Position numbers and translations under genes: made by a program. A stretch of DNA of 64,000 nucleotides from Nisaea sp. (GTDB lineage Bacteria; Pseudomonadota; Alphaproteobacteria; Thalassobaculales; Thalassobaculaceae), in assembly GCF_017640745.1 (NCBI RefSeq), contig NZ_JAEPQA010000013.1, positions 1 to 64,000 on the forward strand, in the 5' to 3' direction. The notes beneath the pieces are model-generated. The model saw only the letters and a list, made by a program, of their open reading frames with translations, was not told where the DNA came from and did no database searches. The first letter of the stretch is position 1. Every line of letters begins with the position of its first letter. Positions 57,360 through 64,000 of this stretch are shown here, one piece after another.

Positions 57360-58040
57360 TCAGGACAGATGGGCCCGACCGGCCCGCCGAGGGACGAGAC
57401 AGACCAGCAGAGAAGCGACGACCGCGACCGGAAGAACCCAGGCTTCCCAGGTACCCAGCGTCGCGAGCGTCGCCCAGCTGGCAAGGCACCAGCCGAGCGG
57501 CAAGATAGCGAGTATCGCGGCGCGCGGCGTCCATCCCGCAGCGGCCACGGCCCCGAGCGTCACGATTGCGGTCGGGTCGGGGGTGAGGGCAAACAGCTCG
57601 CCGCCGCCGATCGGGCGTCCTGCGACCACCGAGAGGAACGGGTGCAGGAAAATGCCGTAGGCAGCAAGCATGGCTCCTGCAGCGCGCTGCACCCTGCTCC
57701 TGCAGGGCCGCAACGCGTCTCCATATATCCCGAGCGCGCCCAAAAGAATTGCCTGGGCGAGAAAAACCCAGACCAGATCGCCCGCGAGCCAGTTGATCGT
57801 CGCGTAGCGGGGCAGGAAAGCGACTGCGCAGACCGTCCATGCCAGCGCCACGAGGCCGGCGATCACGCGTCCTGACCAGTGTCGTTGACGGAGCATTGCG
57901 AAGAGAACCATCGCCCCGGCGGCCAGCGCTGCAATCTGGCCGGGCCAGAGCGCCGCGTTGTGCAATTCGAACAGGCGCCAGTAGACCTCCTCGGAGAACA
58001 GCAGGAAGTCCTCCGGGCTATAGGTCAGCCAGATCTCCAT
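57360..58040 (-). CDS. multi-pass membrane protein, DUF6064-like
   Basis: The 226-residue protein has seven or eight hydrophobic segments. It begins MEIWLTYSPEDFLLFSEEVY and contains LPRYATINWLAGDLVWVFLA and NRGG-free LALTPDPTA-like FALTPDPTAIVTLGAVAAAG. It resembles the DUF6064 group, whose function is unknown. The ATG at 58040 shares bases with the stop of the aldo/keto reductase gene. The longer upstream frame is rejected. Confidence 0.72.
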   Translation of the reverse strand: MEIWLTYSPEDFLLFSEEVYWRLFELHNAALWPGQIAALAAGAMVLFAMLRQRHWSGRVIAGLVALAWTVCAVAFLPRYATINWLAGDLVWVFLAQAILLGALGIYGDALRPCRSRVQRAAGAMLAAYGIFLHPFLSVVAGRPIGGGELFALTPDPTAIVTLGAVAAAGWTPRAAILAILPLGWCLASWATLATLGTWEAWVLPVAVVASLLVCLVPRRAGRAHLS

Positions 58041-58975
58041 CACACATCCCGGATGAAGGCGGAGAGACGCTCTCGCGTGACGGCATCGAGCAGCGGTCCG
58101 GTTGCGGCAGCGACATTCTCTCGCGCATGGTCCGGTTTCGTCGTCGCCGGGATGGGAAGGGTCTCCGCCGGTGCCGACAGGATGAATTTCAGAATTACCT
58201 GCGCCCAACTTGAAGCACCGGTTTCCGCCGCCCAGTCCGGAAGTGGCATGCGCTCAAGGCGCCGGGTCAGGTCGCCACGGCGGAACGGGCGGTTGACGAT
58301 CACCGCAATCCCCCGCTCGCGCGCCAGCGGCAGGATGCGCTGCTCTATCTCGCGGTCGACGGGATTGTAGGTCACCTGAATGAAGTCGAGATTCCGGGAG
58401 CGCATCACCCGCTCGAACAGGTCGTGCCGCCGTCCATGCGAGGTGGTGATCCCGAGATAGCGGACCTGCCCGGCCTCCTTCATCGTCGCGAGCGTGTCGA
58501 GATGCGCCTCCCAGCCAACGAGATTATGCACCTGCACCAGATCGAAGCGCGGGACCCGCCAGTAAGCGCGCGACTGTTCGATCTGCGCCGGCCCCTCGCC
58601 CGTGTCACCGGTCCAGACCTTGTCGGCGGAAAAGACATCGCCCGTCCGGCCCAGTTTCTCCAGTCCCGCGCCGATCACGTCCTGCGCAGAACCGTACATC
58701 GGCGAGCTGTCGATGATCCGTCCGCCAGCCTCGAAGAAGGCGCGCATCACCTCCGCCGAGGAGGCGCGCAGGACCGGATCGTTCCCGACATTGAAGGTGA
58801 TCCAGCTTCCGAGGCCGACCGCAGGCACGCGTTCTCCCGAGGACGGGATCGTGCGCATCAGCGACGCGGAAGCGCGCGCATTTCCGGGAATAAGCGGGAT
58901 CGACAGTGCGGCGGCGGCGCCGGCAAGAAAGCGGCGGCGGGTCGCGCCGGGAAGAGGCGGCTTCGGATCGGTCAT
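58040..58975 (-). CDS. Tat-exported aldo/keto reductase
   Basis: The 311-residue protein has a twin-arginine signal (ATRRRFLAGAAAALSIPLIP) and an aldo/keto reductase barrel. Motifs are GGRIIDSSPMYGSAQDVIG (catalytic tyrosine), PRFDLVQVHNLVGWEAHLDT and FIQVTYNPVDREIEQ. Export of an NADPH-dependent enzyme is odd unless the cofactor is bound before translocation. It is 26 bases after the DUF3237 gene and may be the tail of the aromatic acid operon. The C-terminal NADPH-binding part is PIPATTKPDHARENVAA. Confidence 0.85.
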   Translation of the reverse strand: MTDPKPPLPGATRRRFLAGAAAALSIPLIPGNARASASLMRTIPSSGERVPAVGLGSWITFNVGNDPVLRASSAEVMRAFFEAGGRIIDSSPMYGSAQDVIGAGLEKLGRTGDVFSADKVWTGDTGEGPAQIEQSRAYWRVPRFDLVQVHNLVGWEAHLDTLATMKEAGQVRYLGITTSHGRRHDLFERVMRSRNLDFIQVTYNPVDREIEQRILPLARERGIAVIVNRPFRRGDLTRRLERMPLPDWAAETGASSWAQVILKFILSAPAETLPIPATTKPDHARENVAAATGPLLDAVTRERLSAFIRDV

Positions 58976-59001
58976 ACCGAATATCTGGGCCGCCGGCGCC
59001 T

Positions 59002-59463
59002 TCAGGCAACCGCGAACAGCGCGATTTCGACGGCAGACGGCAGACGCGCGCCGGTGCCGACGAAGAGCGTCCGGTTGACCCAGTCGTAGCGCGGGTCGCC
59101 GGTCTCGAGATGCGCGGCGGTCCGCATGTAATATTCGTCCGGATCGACCGCCTCGCCCGCCGCGAGACGCTCGATCACGGCCTGCGGCCCATGCCGGAAC
59201 CCCTTGTTCACGACCTCGATCAGCGCCCCGTCCGGGGTCTCGAAGGCATAGCGCGCGTCGAGAAAGGCGCAGCCGTCGTCATAGATTGTCTGCCAGTCCG
59301 CCCCGACATTCAGGATCGTGCCCTGCAGCTCCGGTCCCTCGACCCGGCCGCCGACGATCGGAATGATCCGGCGCTTGCCGGCACGGCCTCGGCCGAGCTC
59401 CCGGATCGGTGAGAGTTCCACCGTCAGCGTGCAGACCGGGCGAAGGCCGGGCGCCGCGCGCAT
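59002..59463 (-). CDS. DUF3237-family protein
   Basis: The 153-residue protein has the DUF3237 pattern: GRVEGPELQGTILNVGADWQ, YAFETPDGALIEVVNKGFRH and DPDEYYMRTAAHLETGDPRY, ending RTLFVGTGARLPSAVEIALF. Family members often sit in aromatic or CoA-thioester catabolic clusters; the function is unknown. Its ATG at 59463 abuts the stop of the amidohydrolase gene. Confidence 0.87.
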   Translation of the reverse strand: MRAAPGLRPVCTLTVELSPIRELGRGRAGKRRIIPIVGGRVEGPELQGTILNVGADWQTIYDDGCAFLDARYAFETPDGALIEVVNKGFRHGPQAVIERLAAGEAVDPDEYYMRTAAHLETGDPRYDWVNRTLFVGTGARLPSAVEIALFAVA

Positions 59464-59464
59464 C

Positions 59465-60337
59465 TCAGACGAACCCGAGCAGGCGGGCGGCGTTGTTCTT
59501 CAGGATGTCCGGCCGGATCTCGTCCTTGATGCTGATCTGTTCGAAATCGGCAAGCCAGCGCTCCGGCGTGATCATCGGCCAATCGGAGCCGAAGAGGACC
59601 TTCTTCCGGAGGATCGAGTTGCAGTAGCGCACCAGGATTTCCGGGAAGTATTTCGGGCTCCAGCCGGAGAGGTCGATATAGACGTTCGGCTTGTGCTGGG
59701 CGACGGCGAGTGCCTCCTCCTGCCAGGGAAAGGAGGGGTGCGCGAGGATGATCTTCATCTCCGGAAAATCGACCGCGACGTCGTCCATATACATCGGGTT
59801 GGAGTATTTCAGCCGCATCCCGTTGCCGCCCGGCATGCCGGAGCCGACGCCTGTCTGTCCGGTATGGAAAAGCGCGATGCAGCCCTCCTCCGCGATCGCC
59901 TCGTAGAGCGGATAGGCCATGCGGTCGTTCGGGTAGAAGCCCTGCATGGTCGGGTGGAACTTGAAGCCCTTGATACCGAAATCGCAGATCAGGCGGCGCG
60001 CCTCGCGCACGCCCATCTTGCCCTTCCAGGGATCGATCGAGGCGAAGGGGATCAGGACGTCGTCGTTTTCCGCCGCGAGTTCCGCCACTTCCTCGTTCTT
60101 GTAACGCCGGTACCCGGTCTCGCGCTCGGCATCGACCGGGAAGATCACCGCGGCGATGTTCTGCTCACGGTAATGCTGGGCCGTCTCCGGCACGGTCGGC
60201 GGATGGCTCCAGGGCGCGCGGAAATATTTCGCCATGGTGGCCTGCAGCTCGTCATAGCCGTCGTCGGTATGACAGCCGCAGGGCTCCTCGGCATGGGTAT
60301 GGATGTCGATCGCGCGGACCTTGGAGATATCGACCAT
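59465..60337 (-). CDS. amidohydrolase_2-family TIM-barrel hydrolase or decarboxylase
   Basis: The 290-residue protein has AIDIHTHAEEP (metal-binding HxH), GIKGFKFHPTMQGF, PEMKIILAHPSFPW and KVLFGSDWPMITPERW (catalytic aspartate). This is the amidohydrolase_2 group that includes ACMSD-like decarboxylases and oxalomesaconate hydratase. In this operon it probably acts on a CoA-pathway or ring-derived intermediate. AGGAAG precedes the ATG. Confidence 0.85.
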   Translation of the reverse strand: MVDISKVRAIDIHTHAEEPCGCHTDDGYDELQATMAKYFRAPWSHPPTVPETAQHYREQNIAAVIFPVDAERETGYRRYKNEEVAELAAENDDVLIPFASIDPWKGKMGVREARRLICDFGIKGFKFHPTMQGFYPNDRMAYPLYEAIAEEGCIALFHTGQTGVGSGMPGGNGMRLKYSNPMYMDDVAVDFPEMKIILAHPSFPWQEEALAVAQHKPNVYIDLSGWSPKYFPEILVRYCNSILRKKVLFGSDWPMITPERWLADFEQISIKDEIRPDILKNNAARLLGFV

Positions 60338-60348
60338 GGTTGCTTCCT

Positions 60349-62169
60349 TCAGATCCTTGTGACGGCAGGATCGCCGTCGTCATAGAGCCGTTCGAGCAGC
60401 GCGGCGCGGCGCTGCAGGATGCGGCGAAAATTGAGATTGCCCTTGGCGGTCATTTCCGCCTCCGGCATCGAGGCCGGCTCGGCGAGCACGATGGCCCTGC
60501 TCACCCGGGTCGAGCTGCCGGAAATCGCACGCGCTCTGGCGGCGAGCCGGCGATGGATGTCTCCGAGCAGCAGCTTGTCGGTCAGCGCGCCGGCCTCTTC
60601 CGCAAGAGAGTAGCCCTCCCGCTCCAGTTCGGCGAGGTTCGGGAAGATCATCACCCCGATCTCGTTCCGGTCGGCACCCGTCACAACGAGATCGGCGGCC
60701 AGCGGCGCGAGACAGGAGAGCACATCGATGCGGAGCTGCGCCGCCCTGACCCAGGTGCCCGTCAGTAGCTTGAAATCCTCCGAGACCCGCCCGTCGAACC
60801 GCAAACCGCGGTTATGGTCCGATGCGTCGACGAAGGTCACGGCGTCACCGGTGATGAAGAAGCCCTCCTCGTCGAACGCCTCCTTCGTCTTCTCCGGCGC
60901 CTCGAAATAGCCGGGCATGATGGTCGGCCCCTTGACCCGGATCTCGCAGCGCATGTCGGCGTCGGGGATCAGCTTCACAATGACACCGTTCAGCGGCACA
61001 CCGACGACGCCGGAGCGTTCCGTCGGCTCCATCTGCATCAGCGCGGCCGGCGCGGTCTCGGTGAGCCCCCAGGAAGAAGTGATCAGCGGCACCTCGCCCT
61101 TCACCTCGGATGCCATGCGTTCCAGCCCTTCCCAGACCTCCTGCGGCAGGGAAGCGCCGGCATAGAAGATCAGGTCGAGATCCTCGAAGAAGCGCTGGCG
61201 GAGATCCGCATCGTCGGTCAGCGCCTTGAGCAGCATGGAAAAGCCGACCGGGACGTTGAAGGAGAGCGTGCCGGGCATCAGCGAAAGGTTCTCCACCGTG
61301 CGCTCGAAGAGCCCCTTCACCGGCTTGCCGTCGTCGATATAGAGGCTGCCGCCGTTCGCCAGCATCATGTTGAAATTGTGCGAGCCGCCGAAAACATGGT
61401 TCCAGGGCAGCCAATCGGTGATCCGGGGCGGACGCTTGCGCAGAAACGGCAAGGCGTCGGCGATCTGCGTCTGGTTGGTGCACATCATCCGATGCGTGGT
61501 GAGCACGCCTTTCGGGTCGGACGTGGAGCCGGACGTCATCAGGATCTTGGCCACGGTATCAGGGGTCACCGCCGCGAAGGCGGCATCGACCTCGCTCCCG
61601 GCCCTCGCCTTGAGGAGATCGTCGAATGCGGTGACGCCCGTGCGGCCGCCGGTGCGGCTGGCAACGATCTCGATCCCGTCGAAGATGTCGAGGTCGAGGG
61701 CCTCTCCGTACTGCACCGCATCCACCGTATAGGCCATTTTCGGCTTCACCAGTTCGACAGCATGGCGCAGCCGGTTGTGGGCACCGTGCACGAGCGAGTA
61801 CTGCTCCGCCACGGGCACGATGGGCGCGCCGATGTACTGCGCCGCCAAAGCCAGCAGCCCATGATCGACGCCCGCGCCGGAGAGCACCATGATCGGGGTT
61901 GTTGCGTCCAGCCCGCGCTCCAACAGCGCGCCCGCAAGCGCCCGGACCTTTTGCAGCGCCGAACCGTAGCGTTCCTCGCGCCAACCCGCACCACTGCGTT
62001 CGGCGAGAAACACCCGGTTCGGCGCCTCCCCGGCCCAATGGTGCAGCCAGTCCCCGGTGCACCTCACCACTGGGCCAAGCGAATAGGCCGAGCGCAGGCG
62101 AATACTTCCGTCCGGCCTGTCCTCTCTCTCGGATTTGTGCGGTTTGAAATTGCTCGCCCGCTTGATCAT
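60349..62169 (-). CDS. fcs: feruloyl-CoA synthase-like AMP-forming ligase
   Basis: The 606-residue acyl-CoA synthetase has the P-loop ILMTSGSTSDPKGVLTTHRM (about residue 210), SSWGLTETAPAALM and the hinge region GLRFDGRVSEDFKLLTGTWV. It closely follows feruloyl-CoA synthase in length and in the long N-terminal part. It would activate ferulate, coumarate or a related cinnamate. The downstream aldolase/hydratase step may be done by the enoyl-CoA hydratase in the same operon, but vanillin dehydrogenase is not in view. The ATG overlaps the marR stop. Confidence 0.85.
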   Translation of the reverse strand: MIKRASNFKPHKSEREDRPDGSIRLRSAYSLGPVVRCTGDWLHHWAGEAPNRVFLAERSGAGWREERYGSALQKVRALAGALLERGLDATTPIMVLSGAGVDHGLLALAAQYIGAPIVPVAEQYSLVHGAHNRLRHAVELVKPKMAYTVDAVQYGEALDLDIFDGIEIVASRTGGRTGVTAFDDLLKARAGSEVDAAFAAVTPDTVAKILMTSGSTSDPKGVLTTHRMMCTNQTQIADALPFLRKRPPRITDWLPWNHVFGGSHNFNMMLANGGSLYIDDGKPVKGLFERTVENLSLMPGTLSFNVPVGFSMLLKALTDDADLRQRFFEDLDLIFYAGASLPQEVWEGLERMASEVKGEVPLITSSWGLTETAPAALMQMEPTERSGVVGVPLNGVIVKLIPDADMRCEIRVKGPTIMPGYFEAPEKTKEAFDEEGFFITGDAVTFVDASDHNRGLRFDGRVSEDFKLLTGTWVRAAQLRIDVLSCLAPLAADLVVTGADRNEIGVMIFPNLAELEREGYSLAEEAGALTDKLLLGDIHRRLAARARAISGSSTRVSRAIVLAEPASMPEAEMTAKGNLNFRRILQRRAALLERLYDDGDPAVTRI

Positions 62170-62642
62170 GCGACTGCTCCGGAACGGATCAACGCCATCG
62201 CTTCGGCGACGGTCGCGCGTTGCTCGGGAGTCAGCCGCTTCAGCACCCGCGCCTCGTGCCGTTCCGCCGCTTTCATCGCCTTCTCGCAGAGCCGCCGCCC
62301 CGCGAGGGTCACGTTGAGCGCATAGGTCCGTCGGTCGGTTTCCAGACGGTCGCGGGTGATCAGGTCGCGGCGCTCCAGCTCGTCGACGATGACCACGAGA
62401 TTGGGCCGTTCGATATCCATCACCGCGGCGAGCTGCGACTGGCTGAGGCCAGGATTGTCCATGATCAGCACCAGCGCGGTGTAGGAGGTCATGCGCAGAT
62501 CGAAGGGCTTCAGGGTTTCGGCGAGATCGGACCGGATGACGTTGAAGGCGCGCTTCATGCTGTAGCCGAGGAAACGCTCAAGCGCGGCATCGGAAACCTC
62601 CGCGTCCGCCGGCGGAACGATGGCGGGCTTCGCTCCGCTCAT
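62166..62642 (-). CDS. MarR-family regulator inside the aromatic acid operon
   Basis: The 158-residue winged-helix protein contains MTSYTALVLIMDNPGLSQSQ, AAVMDIERPNLVVIVDELER (recognition helix) and RDRLETDRRTYALNVTLAGR. MarR regulators such as CouR and FerC sense hydroxycinnamoyl-CoA and repress the ferulate or coumarate genes. It overlaps both neighbours by four bases, so it is made together with the enzymes and may close a feedback loop. Confidence 0.88.
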   Translation of the reverse strand: MSGAKPAIVPPADAEVSDAALERFLGYSMKRAFNVIRSDLAETLKPFDLRMTSYTALVLIMDNPGLSQSQLAAVMDIERPNLVVIVDELERRDLITRDRLETDRRTYALNVTLAGRRLCEKAMKAAERHEARVLKRLTPEQRATVAEAMALIRSGAVA

Positions 62643-63415
62643 GCCCCGCCTCCGAAGCTCGGCGCCCGCTTCTCGAGAAAGGCTGCGAGCCCCTCGATCG
62701 CGTCCGGACTGGTTTGGGTCAGCGCCGCGCAGAGACTTTCGGTGAACAGCCCGTCGGCCTTGGACATGTCCTCGATCCGGGCCAGCGCCTGGATCATGAT
62801 GTAGTTCGACAGCGGCGCGTTCGTCGCGATCTTGCCGGCCAGATCGAGCGCCATATCCAGCGCCTCACCTTCGCCGACGGAATAGTGGGTCAGACCCAGC
62901 ACCAGCCCCTCCTCCGCGGAATAGCGCCTCCCGGTGAGCATCATCTCGATCATCCGGTCGGCGCCGAGGATGCGCCCGACCCGGACGCTGGCACCGCCGC
63001 CGACGAAGATCCCGCGCCGCCCTTCCGGCAGCTGGAAGATCGTCGAGGGCTCGGCGATGCGGACATGGGTCGCGGTCGCCAGCTCGAGCCCACCGCCGAT
63101 GACCGCGCCGCTCATGGCGGAGACCACCGGCAGGCCGCCGAACTGCACCCGGTTCATCACCTCGTGCCAGGCGCGGGAATGACGCATCGTGCTTTCGGCA
63201 TCGCGCGCGACATGCTCGCTCAGATCGAGACCGGAGCAGTAATGCTCGCCGGATCCTGTCAGCACCGCCGCCTTCACGCCCGCAGGCGGCGCCTTGAAAA
63301 AACCGTCGATGGCGTTCAGCAAAGCGTCACTCATCGCGTTGCGCTTCTCCGGCCGGTTCATCGTCAGCAGCGCGATCTCGCCGCGCGTCTCGATCTTCAG
63401 GACGGGCTCGCTCAT
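62639..63415 (-). CDS. enoyl-CoA hydratase/isomerase-family protein
   Basis: The 258-residue crotonase has the oxyanion-hole segments LTGSGEHYCSGLDLSEHV and SAMSGAVIGGGLELATATHV, with the second catalytic region EGRRGIFVGGGASVRVGRIL. It hydrates or cleaves an enoyl-CoA, here probably one made by the CoA ligase of the operon. It does not show the features I would expect of a typical feruloyl-CoA hydratase/lyase, so a beta-oxidation-like route is also possible. Confidence 0.88.
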   Translation of the reverse strand: MSEPVLKIETRGEIALLTMNRPEKRNAMSDALLNAIDGFFKAPPAGVKAAVLTGSGEHYCSGLDLSEHVARDAESTMRHSRAWHEVMNRVQFGGLPVVSAMSGAVIGGGLELATATHVRIAEPSTIFQLPEGRRGIFVGGGASVRVGRILGADRMIEMMLTGRRYSAEEGLVLGLTHYSVGEGEALDMALDLAGKIATNAPLSNYIMIQALARIEDMSKADGLFTESLCAALTQTSPDAIEGLAAFLEKRAPSFGGGA

Positions 63416-63424
63416 GGGCTTTCC

Positions 63425-64000
63425 TCATCGCCGGGGCAGCCGCACCGCCCCGTCGAGGCGGATGGTCGTGCCGTTCAGATAGGGGTTGGTAATGATCTGC
63501 CCCGCGAGCAGGGCATATTCCTCCGGCTGGCCGAGGCGGTCCGGGAAGGGAATGTTCTCGGTGATTTTCTTGGTCACCTCCTCCGGCAGACCCTGCATCA
63601 TCGGGGTGTGGAAGAGGCCCGGCGCGATGGCGACGACCCGGATGCCGAACTGGGCCAGCTCCCGTGCCGCGGGGAGGCAGAGCGAGGCGATGCCGCCCTT
63701 GGACGCGGCGTAGGCCGCCTGACCGAGCTGGCCATCCTCGAACGCGACGGACGCGGTATTGACGATGATCCCTCGTTCGCCGCCATCCAGCGGCTCCAGT
63801 GCCGAGATCAGACGCGCCGCATGGCTCATCACGTTGTAGGTGCCGAACAGATTGACCTTCAGGGTCCGCTCGAAGACGTCGATGGAGAGCTTGCCCTCGC
63901 GGCCGACGATGCGGGCCGCGGTGCCGATCCCGGCGCAGTTCACGACGACGCGCGGAGCCGCCCCGAGGTCTCCTGCAACGCTTTCCAGCGCGGCGCCGAC
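63425..64000 (-). CDS. short-chain dehydrogenase, HSD10-like 3-hydroxyacyl-CoA dehydrogenase (5' part missing)
   Basis: The visible 191 residues run off the window end; the N-terminal NAD-binding glycine motif lies outside. They include [20 protein letters not shown] (the NNAG-type strand), [37 protein letters not shown] with the catalytic Ser, Tyr and Lys, and [17 protein letters not shown]. The pattern fits 3-hydroxyacyl-CoA dehydrogenase type 2. With the hydratase it would oxidise a beta-hydroxyacyl-CoA side chain. Confidence 0.87.
   Translation of the reverse strand, partial: VGAALESVAGDLGAAPRVVVNCAGIGTAARIVGREGKLSIDVFERTLKVNLFGTYNVMSHAARLISALEPLDGGERGIIVNTASVAFEDGQLGQAAYAASKGGIASLCLPAARELAQFGIRVVAIAPGLFHTPMMQGLPEEVTKKITENIPFPDRLGQPEEYALLAGQIITNPYLNGTTIRLDGAVRLPRR

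Noticed and set aside
1-64000. tRNA, rRNA, CRISPR arrays, insertion sequences
   Set aside because: Reading both strands I saw no cloverleaf with a CCA-type end in the gaps, no spaced direct repeats and no transposase motifs. A tRNAscan or CRISPR search was not possible here.

Overview
The window reads as chromosomal DNA of a free-living, GC-rich alphaproteobacterium, probably a marine or salt-exposed member of the Rhodospirillales and relatives. The reasons are a complete PhyR-NepR-EcfG general stress locus (found only in alphaproteobacteria), HWE/HisKA_2 kinases, an fds-type formate dehydrogenase, ectoine catabolism, a TRAP transporter and GC-rich codon use. I see no rRNA, tRNA, CRISPR array, insertion sequence or prophage.

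Layout. 1-6.6 kb: a RimK-type ATP-grasp ligase, a chemoreceptor and a TPR/SPINDLY-type glycosyltransferase. 6.7-16.4 kb: two iron-responsive heme-uptake operons, hemP-hmuRSTUV plus a small monooxygenase, and exbB-exbD-exbD-tonB behind a small exported protein; each has a near-identical Fur-like box. 16.5-22.5 kb: 3-hydroxybenzoate 6-hydroxylase and gentisate dioxygenase, divergent from a MarR regulator across a perfect palindrome, then a TRAP transporter. 22.5-32 kb: cyclic ureide or hydantoin-type catabolism (PuuE-like hydrolase, two Asp/Glu-type racemases, D-carbamoylase, SsuABC-like importer, amidohydrolase) and a decayed ABC permease. 32-39.6 kb: a DMT transporter and an ectoine/hydroxyectoine degradation cluster. 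39.6-46.4 kb: LysR and fdsGBA-fdhD-fdsD.

46.5-58 kb is the general stress response island: two HWE-type kinases, a divergent phyR / nepR-ecfG pair, and envelope genes (DUF1328, YegS-like kinase, holin-like, DUF883, PRC-barrel, OmpA, lipoprotein, AI-2E, PLDc_N). Reading the intergenic DNA I found seven sites of the EcfG promoter form GGAAC-N16/17-CGTT. Six sit just upstream of genes. The seventh has no gene behind it, but about 90 bases later there is an intrinsic terminator on the same strand, which outlines an unannotated ~120-nt small RNA with C-rich loops, comparable in logic to the sigma-T-dependent sRNA GsrN of Caulobacter. This is the most interesting item in the window.

58-64 kb: a tightly overlapping operon for CoA-dependent degradation of a phenylpropenoid-like acid (SDR, enoyl-CoA hydratase, MarR, feruloyl-CoA-synthase-like ligase, amidohydrolase, DUF3237, aldo/keto reductase), cut by the window end. 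Overall the window combines iron and osmolyte scavenging, aromatic and ureide catabolism and a compact stress regulon. Functions come from recognising protein motifs by eye; no database search was run.
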